Below, in pieces: positions 35,766 through 44,978 of a DNA stretch of 64,000 nucleotides. The stretch covers positions 62,001 to 126,000 of the forward strand of contig NZ_JAGHZS010000008.1 in the NCBI RefSeq assembly GCF_017745275.1, in the 5' to 3' direction. The translations under genes and the position numbers were made by a program. Below the pieces are notes generated by a model. The model did not search any database and had not been told where the DNA came from. It saw only the letters and a list, made by a program, of their open reading frames with translations. The stretch's first letter is position 1. Every line of letters begins with the position of its first letter. This DNA is from Chitinophaga sp. Lineage in GTDB: Bacteria > Bacteroidota > Bacteroidia > Chitinophagales > Chitinophagaceae.

Positions 35766-36836
35766 ATGAAGGTGCATAATTTTAACGCAGGTCCTTCTGT
35801 ATTACCTAACGAGGTATTGTACAAGGCCAGTAAAGCGCTGATCGACTTTGAAGGGTCGGGGATGTCTATACTGGAGATTGGACACAGAACACAACCGTTT
35901 ATAGCGGTGATGGACGAGGCGCGCAACCTGGTGAGGGAACTGATGCAGCTTGATGATGACTTTGAAGTGCTTTTTTTACATGGCGGCGCCACCACGCAGT
36001 TTATGCAGGTGCCCATGAATCTGCTGGAAAGCAGTGAAACGGCCGCTTATGTAGATACCGGCGTATGGTCAAATAAGGCTATCAAAGAAGCAAAATTGTT
36101 TGGCTTCGCCGATGTAGTGGCAAGCTCCAAAGAAAGCAACTACAATCATATCCCCAAGCAGTTTACCATCCCTCCACAGGCCAGTTATCTGCATATTACC
36201 ACTAACAATACCATTTATGGTACGCAGTGGCAAATGACGCCTGTTACCGATGTTCCCCTGGTGGCAGACATGAGCAGTGATATTATGAGTCGTAGTATGG
36301 ACTTCAACAAGTACTCGCTGATTTATGCCGGTGTGCAGAAAAACATGGGCGCTGCTGGTGCTACCATGGTAGCTATACGCAAAAGTATGCTGGGCAAAGT
36401 ATCGCGCAAAATACCTGCTATACTTGACTACCGGAACCACATCGAAAATGGCTCTATGCTGAATACCCCTCCCGTTTTCGCGGTGTATATTTCCATGTTG
36501 ACCCTGCGTTGGCTGAAAGAACAAGGCGGTATCCCTGCTATTGAAAAAATAAATGATAAGAAAGCAGCATTACTCTACGATGAAATTGACCATAACCCGC
36601 TGTTCCGCGGCACTGTGGTAAAAGAAGACCGTAGTAAAATGAATGCCTGCTTCATTATGGATAAACCAGAAATGGAAGAAGAGTTCCTGAAATTCTGTAA
36701 AAAAGAAGACATTGTAGGTATCAAAGGACATCGGCTGTCAGGCGGATTCCGGGTATCTATGTATAACGCCCTGCCTTATGAGAGCGTAGAAGTAATGGTA
36801 GAAGCCATGAAATATTTCTCTCTGAAAAAGGCATAA
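35766..36836 (+). CDS. serC: 3-phosphoserine aminotransferase
   Basis: 356 aa from the ATG at 35766 (a GTG at 35727 is in frame but adds a leader unlike the family). Fold-type I PLP enzyme of serine and vitamin B6 synthesis, converting 3-phosphohydroxypyruvate and glutamate to phosphoserine. Marks are FNAGPSVLPNEVL, LHGGATTQF, the PLP Lys in IYAGVQKNMGAAG, and HRLSGGFRVSMYNALP. It is followed 128 bp later by a DUF1015 gene. The 3-phosphoglycerate dehydrogenase gene serA, which often lies between the two, is absent here. Confidence 0.97.
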   Translation: MKVHNFNAGPSVLPNEVLYKASKALIDFEGSGMSILEIGHRTQPFIAVMDEARNLVRELMQLDDDFEVLFLHGGATTQFMQVPMNLLESSETAAYVDTGVWSNKAIKEAKLFGFADVVASSKESNYNHIPKQFTIPPQASYLHITTNNTIYGTQWQMTPVTDVPLVADMSSDIMSRSMDFNKYSLIYAGVQKNMGAAGATMVAIRKSMLGKVSRKIPAILDYRNHIENGSMLNTPPVFAVYISMLTLRWLKEQGGIPAIEKINDKKAALLYDEIDHNPLFRGTVVKEDRSKMNACFIMDKPEMEEEFLKFCKKEDIVGIKGHRLSGGFRVSMYNALPYESVEVMVEAMKYFSLKKA

Positions 36837-36855
36837 AACTTTTTCTCCTTTATAG

Positions 36856-36903
36856 CTACGGAGTTGTGGCCAGGTCATATGCGATCTGTCTGCAACTCCG
36901 TAG
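36856..36903. terminator. Hairpin after serC
   Basis: 11-nt arms 36856-36866 and 36893-36903 (CTACGGAGTTG) with a 26-nt loop. Related in style to the other long intergenic palindromes; likely ends the serC transcript. Confidence 0.6.
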
Positions 36904-36964
36904 TGCGTTATTGGTTATTTCGTTTTTTTTATCGTTATATTTATTCCTCACTCATACATTCATC

Positions 36965-38209
36965 ATGGCTATTATCAGACCTTTTAACGGAGTAAGGCCA
37001 ACAGAAGAACTGGCCCCAAAAGTAGCCGCAAGGCCCTATGACGTACTTAGTTCGGAAGAAGCAAAAGTTGCTGCCTCCGGTAACCCGTACTCCTATTATC
37101 ATGTTTCAAAATCAGAAATCGATCTGCCGGAAGGAATAGATACCCATAGCCAGCAGGTATATGACAAGGCGGCTGAAAATTTGCATCGCCTGATAGCAGA
37201 AGGAACACTTTTTTCCGAAGCCCAGCCAGCGTATTACATTTATAAACTGGTAATGAATGGTCGTGCCCAAACAGGCCTGGTATGTGTTTCTTCCATTGCC
37301 GACTACAACAATGGCATTATTAAAAAACATGAATTCACAAGGCCGGATAAAGAACTGGACCGCATTAATCATATTAAAACCACGAAAGCACAAACCGGAA
37401 ATGTTTTCCTGGCCTATAACGACGTACCGGAAATTAATGCACTGATAGATCAATGGCAGGAACACCACCCGCCAGTATACGACTTTACCGCAGATGATGG
37501 CATACAACACAGTATTTGGGTGATTAATGCACCTGCAGCCATTGCAGATATCACCTCACTCTTTGCTGAAAAGGTACCCTGTACCTATATTGCGGATGGC
37601 CATCACCGGGCTGCTTCCGCCAGCCTGGTACAAAAGGAAATGGAAGCGGCCGGCAAAGTTACCTCCGTGGAAAATCCGGTCAACTATTTCCTGACCACCA
37701 TCTTTCCCGCAAGCCAACTGGCAATACTGGATTACAACCGTGTTGTGAAGGACCTGAACGGCCTGAGTGCAGCGGCGTTGTTATCTCAGCTCGACTACGA
37801 TTTCACGGTGGAAGAAATTGGTCATCTTCCCCAGCAGCCGTCTATGCTGCATGAATTCAGCATGTATCTCGAAGGCAAATGGTATCGGCTGGTGGCCAAA
37901 GACGGCACCTATACCACTGATCCTATCGGCATCCTGGATGTGACCATTCTTTCAAATAATATATTGGATAAATTACTGGGCATCAAAGACCAGCGTACCG
38001 ATAAACGAATCGACTTTGTAGGCGGCATCCGCGGGTTAGGCGAGCTGGTAAAGCGGGTTGACAGTGGCGAAATGAAAGTAGCTTTTGCCTTGTACCCTGT
38101 TACCATTCAACAGTTGTTTGATATTGCCGATAGTGGTAATGTAATGCCACCCAAGAGCACCTGGTTTGAACCGAAGCTAAGAGATGGATTGATTACACAT
38201 ATCATTTAA
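36965..38209 (+). CDS. DUF1015 family protein
   Basis: 414 aa from the ATG at 36965 (MAIIRPFNGVRPTEELA). Family marks are AARPYDVLSSEEA, NPYSYYHVSKSE, YIADGHHRAASA and LYPVTIQQLFDIAD. The protein is cytoplasmic and of unknown biochemistry; DGHHR is its most conserved element and probably lies at an active site. The gene is typically next to serA and serC in Bacteroidota, implying a role linked to serine or hydroxypyruvate metabolism. The frame is open upstream to 36866, but that sequence encodes a hydrophobic stretch unlike the family. Confidence 0.88.
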   Translation: MAIIRPFNGVRPTEELAPKVAARPYDVLSSEEAKVAASGNPYSYYHVSKSEIDLPEGIDTHSQQVYDKAAENLHRLIAEGTLFSEAQPAYYIYKLVMNGRAQTGLVCVSSIADYNNGIIKKHEFTRPDKELDRINHIKTTKAQTGNVFLAYNDVPEINALIDQWQEHHPPVYDFTADDGIQHSIWVINAPAAIADITSLFAEKVPCTYIADGHHRAASASLVQKEMEAAGKVTSVENPVNYFLTTIFPASQLAILDYNRVVKDLNGLSAAALLSQLDYDFTVEEIGHLPQQPSMLHEFSMYLEGKWYRLVAKDGTYTTDPIGILDVTILSNNILDKLLGIKDQRTDKRIDFVGGIRGLGELVKRVDSGEMKVAFALYPVTIQQLFDIADSGNVMPPKSTWFEPKLRDGLITHII

Positions 38210-38215
38210 ATTTAC

Positions 38216-38249
38216 AGCTTCCCCTGCCCTTCCGCAGGGGAAGCTTTTT
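38216..38249 (+). terminator. Intrinsic terminator of the DUF1015 gene
   Basis: Perfect 12-nt arms AGCTTCCCCTGC (38216-38227) / GCAGGGGAAGCT (38234-38245), 6-nt loop and a short T-run. Confidence 0.93.
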
Positions 38250-38277
38250 ATCCACCTATACCCATACCCTTATTCCT

Positions 38278-39111
38278 ATGCCTGTGGCACAACAATCTGA
38301 TCTTTTAAAGGATGATTTTGAGTTGAAAGTAACTCCTTATCCATCCATGAAGCAAGCATTTATTTTAGGCGGCGCCCTCTTTTTGACCGGCCTGATCATT
38401 CATGTACTTGCTTTTTTGAGTGTCGACTACCTCTCATTTGCACTCGTTCGTAGCTTGTTTTTATTGGATATAATGCTACCAGTTTCCCTGCTAGCTTTAT
38501 ATTTTTATCTTCAGCGGCAGAAACGAAACGAACCACCGCTCCCATTGGGCATTCCCAAGGGAAATAATTTATGGATGTTGCTGGTGATAGTGCCGGCTTT
38601 ATATGTGATTGTATCAATTCTGTTCTACTTATATGATATCAGTGGTTTCGACTGGACGGGTTATAAATATGCACGGCAACAGCCGTTAATATATTGTATT
38701 GTATTTGTGCTTCTGATTCCAGCGCTACAGGAATTCGTTTTCCGCGGCATCATGCTGGAAGCATTATTAAAAAGATATCCTGTTCACAAGGCATTAGGAG
38801 CGGTAACGTTGATAGCAGCGCTCCCCCATCTTTATCCTACCTCGATATTGATTTACCTGCCTGTTTCCTTTTTCCTGGCCTGGCTCTATTACCGGTCACG
38901 TAGCCTGATCTTTACTTTTATCTCCAATGCGATGCTCAGTGTTATTACATTAGGTTTAAGTATTAGCGAAAAAAACAATGTTAGTATATTGGGGGAACTC
39001 ACACAATCGGCAGGTGTTCTCCCGGTGCTGGCTACAGCTGTGATTTTGCTTGGCGTCATGATTATTTTCTTCAATAGAGACATTATCGACTCAAATAAAA
39101 AAATAAACTAA
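38278..39111 (+). CDS. CPBP-type intramembrane protease family protein, motifs degenerate
   Basis: 277 aa with about eight hydrophobic segments. The Abi/CPBP motif region is present as PALQEFVFRG (Q151-E152...R156), ALPHL (His184) and TFISN (213-217). Active members use E-E-x3-R, F-x3-H and H-x3-N/B. Here the first Glu is Gln and the third-motif His is Thr, so the protease chemistry may be lost or altered, while the fold is kept. Family roles include CAAX-type processing and immunity; none can be assigned here. It has no obvious operon partner. Confidence 0.78.
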   Translation: MPVAQQSDLLKDDFELKVTPYPSMKQAFILGGALFLTGLIIHVLAFLSVDYLSFALVRSLFLLDIMLPVSLLALYFYLQRQKRNEPPLPLGIPKGNNLWMLLVIVPALYVIVSILFYLYDISGFDWTGYKYARQQPLIYCIVFVLLIPALQEFVFRGIMLEALLKRYPVHKALGAVTLIAALPHLYPTSILIYLPVSFFLAWLYYRSRSLIFTFISNAMLSVITLGLSISEKNNVSILGELTQSAGVLPVLATAVILLGVMIIFFNRDIIDSNKKIN

Positions 39112-39206
39112 TACAAATAGCATCCCGCAACATTGGCTGCTCATCGATTGATCCGTGGCACATTACCCCATTTTCCTTACTTTTACAGCAAACGAACAGA
39201 CAAGGA

Positions 39207-40280
39207 ATGAACAAACGGTCTTCTTTATTGAGAGCTTTTATAGTTGCGGGAGTTTTATTTTCACAGGCGGTAGTAGCCCAGGATGCCAAAGAGTTGTACA
39301 ATACAGCTTCCGGCTTTATTCGCACCGGAGATTATTCCAATGCGGTACTGGTACTGAACCAGGCGTTACAATTGGAACCGGATAATTACGAGTATAAAAA
39401 GCAACTGGCGTTCACCTTCTACCTGAAAGGGGACCTGGTAAAAGCCAAAAGTGTGATAGAGCCCTTGCTGAGCAATAAAGAAGTTGATGTACAGGCTTTT
39501 CAGATTGCCGGGAATATTTACATTGGCCGGGAAGAATGGAAAACAGCCCAGCGCATGTATGAGCGGGCATTGAAGAAGTTCCCCAACAGCGGCGAATTAT
39601 ACAATGACAACGGTACCCTGCTGATGAACTTTAAAATGTATGATGGCGCCCTGCGTAGCTGGCTCAAAGGCATAGAACAGGATCCTACATTCCCGGGTAA
39701 CTATTATAATGCCGCTAAAACATACGATTTCAGTAATGCCCCGCTGTGGTGCATCTTATACGGGGAAACCTTCATGAATATGGAAAGTTTTACCACCCGC
39801 ACCGCTGAAATAAGGAATATTGTACTGGAATCTTATAAGAAGTTATTCAATGACCCGTCGCTTTTTGACGCCATGCTGCCTGATGACAAAAAAGGCAAAA
39901 AGGGCAGCTCAGATTTTGTAGAGGCTTATAAAACCTGCATGGGCAAACAAATCAACGTGGTTACCGGCGGTATAGATCCGGAAGTACTGGTAATGGTACG
40001 TACCCGCTTTCTGCTGGACTGGTACAACTTCTATGGCATAAAGTACCCTTTTGCCCTCTTCGATTTTCAACAGAGCCTGCTAAGGGCAGGTATGTTTGAA
40101 TCATATAACCAATGGCTGTTTGGCCCTGCCGCCAACCAGGCCGGTTACAAAGCATGGATCGCATTACATAAACAGGACTATGATGATTTCCTGAAATACC
40201 AACGTAGCCATCCTTTAAAGCCAAGACCTGACGAATACTACAACGATGGAAGGTTTACGCTGATCAATTCGGGATATTAG
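39207..40280 (+). CDS. Exported tetratricopeptide-repeat protein
   Basis: 357 aa. Signal peptide ends at AVVA/Q. At least three TPR units lie in the first 190 residues (AKELYNTASGFIRTGDYSNA, AFQIAGNIYIGREEWKTAQ, SGELYNDNGTLLMNFKMYDG). The rest is a longer helical region, including a Lys-rich loop (PDDKKGKKGSS), of no known family. Likely a periplasmic or outer-membrane-associated scaffold. It ends before a long palindrome. Confidence 0.8.
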   Translation: MNKRSSLLRAFIVAGVLFSQAVVAQDAKELYNTASGFIRTGDYSNAVLVLNQALQLEPDNYEYKKQLAFTFYLKGDLVKAKSVIEPLLSNKEVDVQAFQIAGNIYIGREEWKTAQRMYERALKKFPNSGELYNDNGTLLMNFKMYDGALRSWLKGIEQDPTFPGNYYNAAKTYDFSNAPLWCILYGETFMNMESFTTRTAEIRNIVLESYKKLFNDPSLFDAMLPDDKKGKKGSSDFVEAYKTCMGKQINVVTGGIDPEVLVMVRTRFLLDWYNFYGIKYPFALFDFQQSLLRAGMFESYNQWLFGPAANQAGYKAWIALHKQDYDDFLKYQRSHPLKPRPDEYYNDGRFTLINSGY

Positions 40281-40300
40281 TATTTAGATATTTTTTGATT

Positions 40301-40350
40301 TATGGATTTAGTCATTTAGTTGCTGTAGCAACTGAATGACTAAATCCGTA
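40301..40350. repeat. Long palindrome between the TPR gene and paaN
   Basis: Arms 40301-40324 and 40327-40350, 24 nt each with two wobble mismatches. The motif GGATTTAGTCATT...AATGACTAAATCC is centred with a 2-nt spacer. It shares GGATTTA with the palindrome after enolase. The in-frame ATG at 40336 lies inside it, so it is not the paaN start. Confidence 0.8.
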
Positions 40351-40374
40351 AATTGTAAATCTCAAATTCTGAAT

Positions 40375-42030
40375 ATGCTCGTTAACAAACACCAAAACAT
40401 TATTGACAACGCCGTAAAGGCGAACCACGAAAGAACTTTCTATTCCCAATACCCGGAGCATCCCAAGGCTTACGGTGAAGAAGCCCATGCAAAGGGCGTT
40501 CAGAGCTATCAGCAACTGCTGGGCAAACCTTTCAAACAATTGCTGCAAACCGGTGAAACGGGATGGGCCGGCGAAGAAGTATCGCCTTATACCCGGGAAG
40601 TGCTGGGGGTTACCTATCCTATTTTTGCAGTAAATGACCTGCTGGCAAAAGCAGCTATCGCTGGCAAAAGCTGGAGCCAGGTACCGGTAGCAGAGAGAGC
40701 GGGTATCCTCACAGAAACCCTGGAGCGCATTAAAGACTATTTCTTCGATATTGCCAATGCCACCATGCATACTACTGGTCAGAGCTTTATGATGAGCTTC
40801 CAGGCATCCGGCCCACACGCCAATGACCGCGCACTGGAAGCCGTAGCTACCGGGTATCATGAACTGCAGCGCTACCCTCCCAGTCTTACCTGGGAGAAGC
40901 CAATGGGCAAAACCAGTATCAAACTATATAAAACATTTAAACCGATCCCTAAAGGCATCGGTGTAGTGATTGGCTGCTCCACCTTCCCGGTATGGAATAC
41001 GCTTCCGGGTGTGTATGCCGACCTGATTACCGGCAATGCTGTTATTGTAAAACCACATCCAAAAGCTATACTTCCTATAGCCATCGCCGTTAGTGCTATT
41101 CAGCAATCACTGAAAGACAACGGATATGATCCGAACCTCTGTCAGCTGGCGGCAGACAGCTCTGAGCAACTAATCACCAAAACATTGTGTGAACATCCGG
41201 AAGTGAAACTGATAGATTACACCGGTGGCAGCAGCTTCGGTGAATACATAGAATCATTGCCTGGCAAAACAGTATTTACAGAAAAAGCAGGCGTGAACTC
41301 TGTGATACTCGACAGCGTAAAAGACCTGGAGGCCGTTATCCAGAACCTGGCATTTTCTGTTAGCCTGTATTCCGGACAGATGTGTACCGCACCACAGAAC
41401 TTTTTTATACCTGAAAATGGCGTGCGTACTGAAAATGGACTGGTACCCTTCAACGAAGTAGTACAGCGGTTTAAAGACGCCGTAGTGGGCCTGGCGAACC
41501 ATCCCAAAATGGGTGCCGGTACCCTTGGCGCTATACAAAACGACAGCACCCTTGCCCGTGCAAAAGAAGTACGTCATCTTGGCGGCAAAGTGATACTGGA
41601 AGGCACGCCGGTGGTAAATGAAGAGTTCACAAACGCCCGCGTATGTGCTCCTGCGATATTGGAAGTAAGCAGCGCTGATACGGCTATCTACGAAAAAGAA
41701 CTTTTCGGTCCCGTGGTATTACTCATTAAAACCAGGGATACCGATCATAGTATTCAACTGGCCAGGCAAATGGCGATAAAATATGGTGCTATCACCTGTG
41801 GTGCTTATACCACCGACCGTGACACCAAAGAAAAAATTACCACAGAAATGAACAGCGTATTTACCCCGGTATCCTTTAATCTTACCGGTTTTATTTGGGT
41901 AAATCAACATGCTGCCTTTTCTGACTTCCATGTTACCGGGGGTAATCCGGCAGGCAACGCCAGCTTTACCAACCAGGAATTCATTGTGAAGCGATTTGTG
42001 TGGGTAGGTAACCGGGAGCTGGCTGAATAG
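40375..42030 (+). CDS. paaN: Phenylacetic acid degradation protein PaaN (aldehyde dehydrogenase family)
   Basis: 551 aa from the ATG at 40375. The fold is an NAD(P)-aldehyde dehydrogenase with a Rossmann-type NAD part (IGCSTFPVWNTLPGV, NAVIVKPHPKAILP), a catalytic Glu in FTEKAGVNS and the catalytic Cys in SLYSGQMCTAPQNFF. The long N-terminus (HPKAYGEEAHAKGVQSYQQ) distinguishes PaaN from generic dehydrogenases. In phenylacetate catabolism PaaN oxidises the aldehyde formed by ring opening. No paaABCDE genes lie nearby, so it is either distal to the operon or has a related aldehyde substrate. Confidence 0.9.
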   Translation: MLVNKHQNIIDNAVKANHERTFYSQYPEHPKAYGEEAHAKGVQSYQQLLGKPFKQLLQTGETGWAGEEVSPYTREVLGVTYPIFAVNDLLAKAAIAGKSWSQVPVAERAGILTETLERIKDYFFDIANATMHTTGQSFMMSFQASGPHANDRALEAVATGYHELQRYPPSLTWEKPMGKTSIKLYKTFKPIPKGIGVVIGCSTFPVWNTLPGVYADLITGNAVIVKPHPKAILPIAIAVSAIQQSLKDNGYDPNLCQLAADSSEQLITKTLCEHPEVKLIDYTGGSSFGEYIESLPGKTVFTEKAGVNSVILDSVKDLEAVIQNLAFSVSLYSGQMCTAPQNFFIPENGVRTENGLVPFNEVVQRFKDAVVGLANHPKMGAGTLGAIQNDSTLARAKEVRHLGGKVILEGTPVVNEEFTNARVCAPAILEVSSADTAIYEKELFGPVVLLIKTRDTDHSIQLARQMAIKYGAITCGAYTTDRDTKEKITTEMNSVFTPVSFNLTGFIWVNQHAAFSDFHVTGGNPAGNASFTNQEFIVKRFVWVGNRELAE

Positions 42031-42041
42031 CGAAACCTATT

Positions 42042-42078
42042 AACAAGCGTCCCGGTTAAAAAGGGGCGCTTGTTTTTT
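42042..42078 (+). terminator. Intrinsic terminator of paaN
   Basis: 12-nt arms 42042-42053 / 42063-42074 (AACAAGCGTCCC with one G-U mismatch) and a following T-run, 12 bp after the stop. Confidence 0.9.
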
Positions 42079-42095
42079 AAAGCATATAAGTATTT

Positions 42096-42761
42096 ATGAA
42101 AAAACTGCTATGTATTATCTTTCTTTTTACCTGCGGCATCGTAGCATGCGAACAGGCGCCCAAAGCCGATAAAGCCACCATTACGGATGCTCAAACCGTG
42201 CATGCAGGCACCGGGCACGCGTATTTACCGGATACTGCCAGCAGCGTAGTAGAATGGATTGGAACCAAACCAACCGGTAAGCATCATGGCACGCTGAAAG
42301 TGGCAGGCGGCGCCTTGTATGTAAATGACAGCAGTGTTACCGGGGGCCAGCTTGTTATTAATATGAAGTCACTGGAAGATAAAGACCTTGTGAGAGATAC
42401 CGCCATGAAACATAAGCTGGAGATAGAGTTGAAAGGTGAAATGTTTTTCGATGTCAACAAGTATCCTACTGCCATTTTTGAAATTACGAACGTTGCACCA
42501 TTTCAACCTGCAGCCGGTGATGAGCTCACGTTAAAAAATGCCACACACATTATTAAAGGGAATCTCACACTGAAATCTGTTACTAAAAATATATCGTTTC
42601 CTGCCAGCATAACTTTCAGTCATAATACCGTTAATGCCACTGCCAGCTTTAATATAGACCGTACCGAATGGGGTATCACCTATCGTGCTGATAAATCATT
42701 GCAGGATAAACTGATCAATTCACAGGTGAATATCAGCTTTAACATCCGGGCTACCCGTTAA
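42096..42761 (+). CDS. YceI family lipoprotein
   Basis: 221 aa with lipobox GIVACEQ (Cys18). The mature part is the YceI lipocalin-like barrel: SSVVEWIGTKPTGKHHGTLKV, SLEDKDLVRDTAMKHKLE, and FNIDRTEWGITYRADK. The family binds polyprenols in other bacteria. Role here not known, but export to an envelope leaflet by a lipid anchor is clear from the sequence. Confidence 0.92.
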   Translation: MKKLLCIIFLFTCGIVACEQAPKADKATITDAQTVHAGTGHAYLPDTASSVVEWIGTKPTGKHHGTLKVAGGALYVNDSSVTGGQLVINMKSLEDKDLVRDTAMKHKLEIELKGEMFFDVNKYPTAIFEITNVAPFQPAAGDELTLKNATHIIKGNLTLKSVTKNISFPASITFSHNTVNATASFNIDRTEWGITYRADKSLQDKLINSQVNISFNIRATR

Positions 42762-42843
42762 GTCCGCTTTTCCTTTTTTTCTCCGTGAAGCCAATAAAAT
42801 ATTTTAAATTTAGTATTGCCACTATTACCTAAAACTGACTTCA

Positions 42844-43131
42844 ATGGAAACTCCACAAGAAAGAGACGACCGGCTTTGGCGCATAGCAAAAGCGAGAGCC
42901 GGATTTAAATCACATCTTATCATATACCTGGTGATTAATATGGGAATGTGGGCTGTTTGGTTTCTGACCGACAGTGATAAAACAAACGGTACACCATGGC
43001 CTGTATGGCCGGCATTAGGCTGGGGTATAGCGCTATCTTTCCAGTATTTTAACGCCTATCACAAAGATCCATTCGGAGATGCGCTGAAGGAATATGAAAA
43101 GTTAAAGGAACAACAGCAAACGCGCATTTGA
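42844..43131 (+). CDS. Two-transmembrane (2TM) domain protein
   Basis: 95 aa. The polar N-terminus ETPQERDDRLWRIAKARAGFKSH is followed by two hydrophobic segments (about residues 24-41 and 53-68), then HKDPFGDALKEYEKLKEQQ. This matches the 2TM family found fused to kinases or regulators and as stand-alone copies in Bacteroidota. Function unknown. It lies 29 bp before the acyl-CoA synthetase start and may be co-transcribed with it. Confidence 0.82.
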   Translation: METPQERDDRLWRIAKARAGFKSHLIIYLVINMGMWAVWFLTDSDKTNGTPWPVWPALGWGIALSFQYFNAYHKDPFGDALKEYEKLKEQQQTRI

Positions 43132-43160
43132 CATTTGAGCCAAAACAAAATTACAACAGC

Positions 43161-44978
43161 ATGAAGGACCAACCGCAGCGACTATTTGACGTGATTTCTT
43201 ACCAGTTAGCGAACTATCCTAAAACGGATATGTTAGCCGGAAAAGAAAATGGATCGTGGAAAAAGTATAGTACAAAAGAAGTAGCGGACATTACTCTCAA
43301 ATTCAGCGCTGGCCTGCTCAAATTAGGTATCCGGCCGGGCATTAAAAATAACGAGGAAAAAGATAAAATAGCCATCATTTCCCCCAACAGACCAGAGTGG
43401 ATCCTCACCGATCTGGCCTGTCAGCAACTGGGCGCGGTACTTACGCCCATTTATCCTACTATCAGCGAACATGAACTGGCGTTTGTATTAAACGATGCTG
43501 CCGCCCGTATTCTGTTTGTTAGCGACAAAGAACTGCTCAACAAAATCAATGGTATGCGCGATCAGTTTCCCTCTATCAGGGAAATATTCACTTTTAATAA
43601 AGTAGAAGGCGCCAGACATTGGAAAGAAGTAATAGAAATGGGCGATGAGGCAGATTTTGAAGCAGTAGATACCGCCAGGAAAAATATATCTCCCGAAGAA
43701 CTGGTCACTATCATTTATACTTCCGGCACTACCGGCACACCGAAAGGCGTGATGCTCAGTCATCATAACATAATGAGCAACGTGCTGGCCTGTCAGCCTT
43801 ATTTACCGGTTAGTACCGAAGCCAGGGCGCTCAGCTTCCTTCCGTTAAACCATGTTTTTGAGAGAATGGTTACTTACCTGTATCTCCTGTCCGGCGTTCC
43901 CGTTTATTATGCGGAAACGATGGATACCATTGGCGACAACCTGAAAGAAGTAAAACCTACCATTTTTACCACCGTACCCCGACTCCTGGAGAAAGTATAC
44001 GAAAGGATTATGACCACCGGCCTGGAACTAAAAGGCATTAAAAGAGCCTTGTTCTTTTGGGCTGTAGATATCGGTAAACGTTACGAAATCAACAAAGACC
44101 AGGGCGCCTGGTATAATCTACAACTCAAATTGGCCAACAAACTGGTCTTCAGTAAATGGCGCGCTGCCCTCGGCGGCAGAATACAATGTATCGTTAATGG
44201 GGCAGCTGCCTGCCAGGTGCGATTACTCAAAATATTTACCGCAGCCGGCCTTCCTATCCTGGAAGGTTACGGACTTACCGAAACATCCCCTGTAATCAGC
44301 GTAAACCGCTATGAAGAAGAAGACCGGATGTTTGGCACTGTAGGCCCTGTCATCAGTAGTGTGGAAGTAAAGCTGGCGGAAGACGGAGAAATCCTCTGTA
44401 AAGGGCCAGGCGTAACTATTGGCTACTATAAACGCCCGGATCTCACTGCTGACGCCATAAAAGATGGCTGGTTTCATACCGGCGACATCGGGGTATTGAT
44501 CGATAACAAGTTCCTGAAAATAACGGATCGCAAAAAAGAACTCTTCAAGACCTCTGGCGGTAAGTTTGTAGCGCCACAGCCCATTGAAAATAAGTTTAAA
44601 GAATCGCCCTATATCGAGCAAATCATGGTGGTGGGCGAAGACCGCAAATTCACAGCAGCACTGATTGTCCCCTCCTTTGGAAATCTTCGTGGCTGGGCTG
44701 CCAAAAACAACATTTCCGCTACTTCCAACGAAGAACTGGTAAAAAACCCTGCTGTAATAGATCTCTTCAAACAAGCGGTAGACAAGTACAATCAGTTTTT
44801 CAGTCATATTGAGCAAGTGAAAAAATTCGTGGTCCTTCCCCACGAATGGACCGTAGATGCCGGCGAATTAACACCTACGCTGAAAGCAAAGCGGAAAGTG
44901 ATCCTGGAGAAATACAAGAAGGAAATTGAAGGCATTTACACCCCGGCGGGCGGGAAAGTGGATATAGAAAGTCTTTAA
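43161..44978 (+). CDS. Long-chain fatty acid--CoA ligase / AMP-binding protein
   Basis: 605 aa from the ATG at 43161. ANL-superfamily adenylating enzyme: P-loop-like IYTSGTTGTPKGVMLSH, GYGLTETSPVIS, the hinge DGWFHTGDIGVL...KITDRKKELFKTSGGK, and a C-terminal Lys in the ELTPTLKAKRK region. It activates long-chain fatty acids to acyl-CoA. Its length and motifs match the FadD/Acsl-type enzymes of Bacteroidota. It is the last gene before the tRNA. Confidence 0.94.
   Translation: MKDQPQRLFDVISYQLANYPKTDMLAGKENGSWKKYSTKEVADITLKFSAGLLKLGIRPGIKNNEEKDKIAIISPNRPEWILTDLACQQLGAVLTPIYPTISEHELAFVLNDAAARILFVSDKELLNKINGMRDQFPSIREIFTFNKVEGARHWKEVIEMGDEADFEAVDTARKNISPEELVTIIYTSGTTGTPKGVMLSHHNIMSNVLACQPYLPVSTEARALSFLPLNHVFERMVTYLYLLSGVPVYYAETMDTIGDNLKEVKPTIFTTVPRLLEKVYERIMTTGLELKGIKRALFFWAVDIGKRYEINKDQGAWYNLQLKLANKLVFSKWRAALGGRIQCIVNGAAACQVRLLKIFTAAGLPILEGYGLTETSPVISVNRYEEEDRMFGTVGPVISSVEVKLAEDGEILCKGPGVTIGYYKRPDLTADAIKDGWFHTGDIGVLIDNKFLKITDRKKELFKTSGGKFVAPQPIENKFKESPYIEQIMVVGEDRKFTAALIVPSFGNLRGWAAKNNISATSNEELVKNPAVIDLFKQAVDKYNQFFSHIEQVKKFVVLPHEWTVDAGELTPTLKAKRKVILEKYKKEIEGIYTPAGGKVDIESL

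Noticed and set aside
36866..36964. Extended N-terminus for DUF1015 with a hydrophobic stretch
   Set aside because: The hydrophobic segment comes from the region after the serC hairpin; the family begins at MAIIRPFNG.
40336..40374. In-frame ATG 13 codons upstream for paaN
   Set aside because: It lies inside the long palindrome, and the extra residues do not match the family start.
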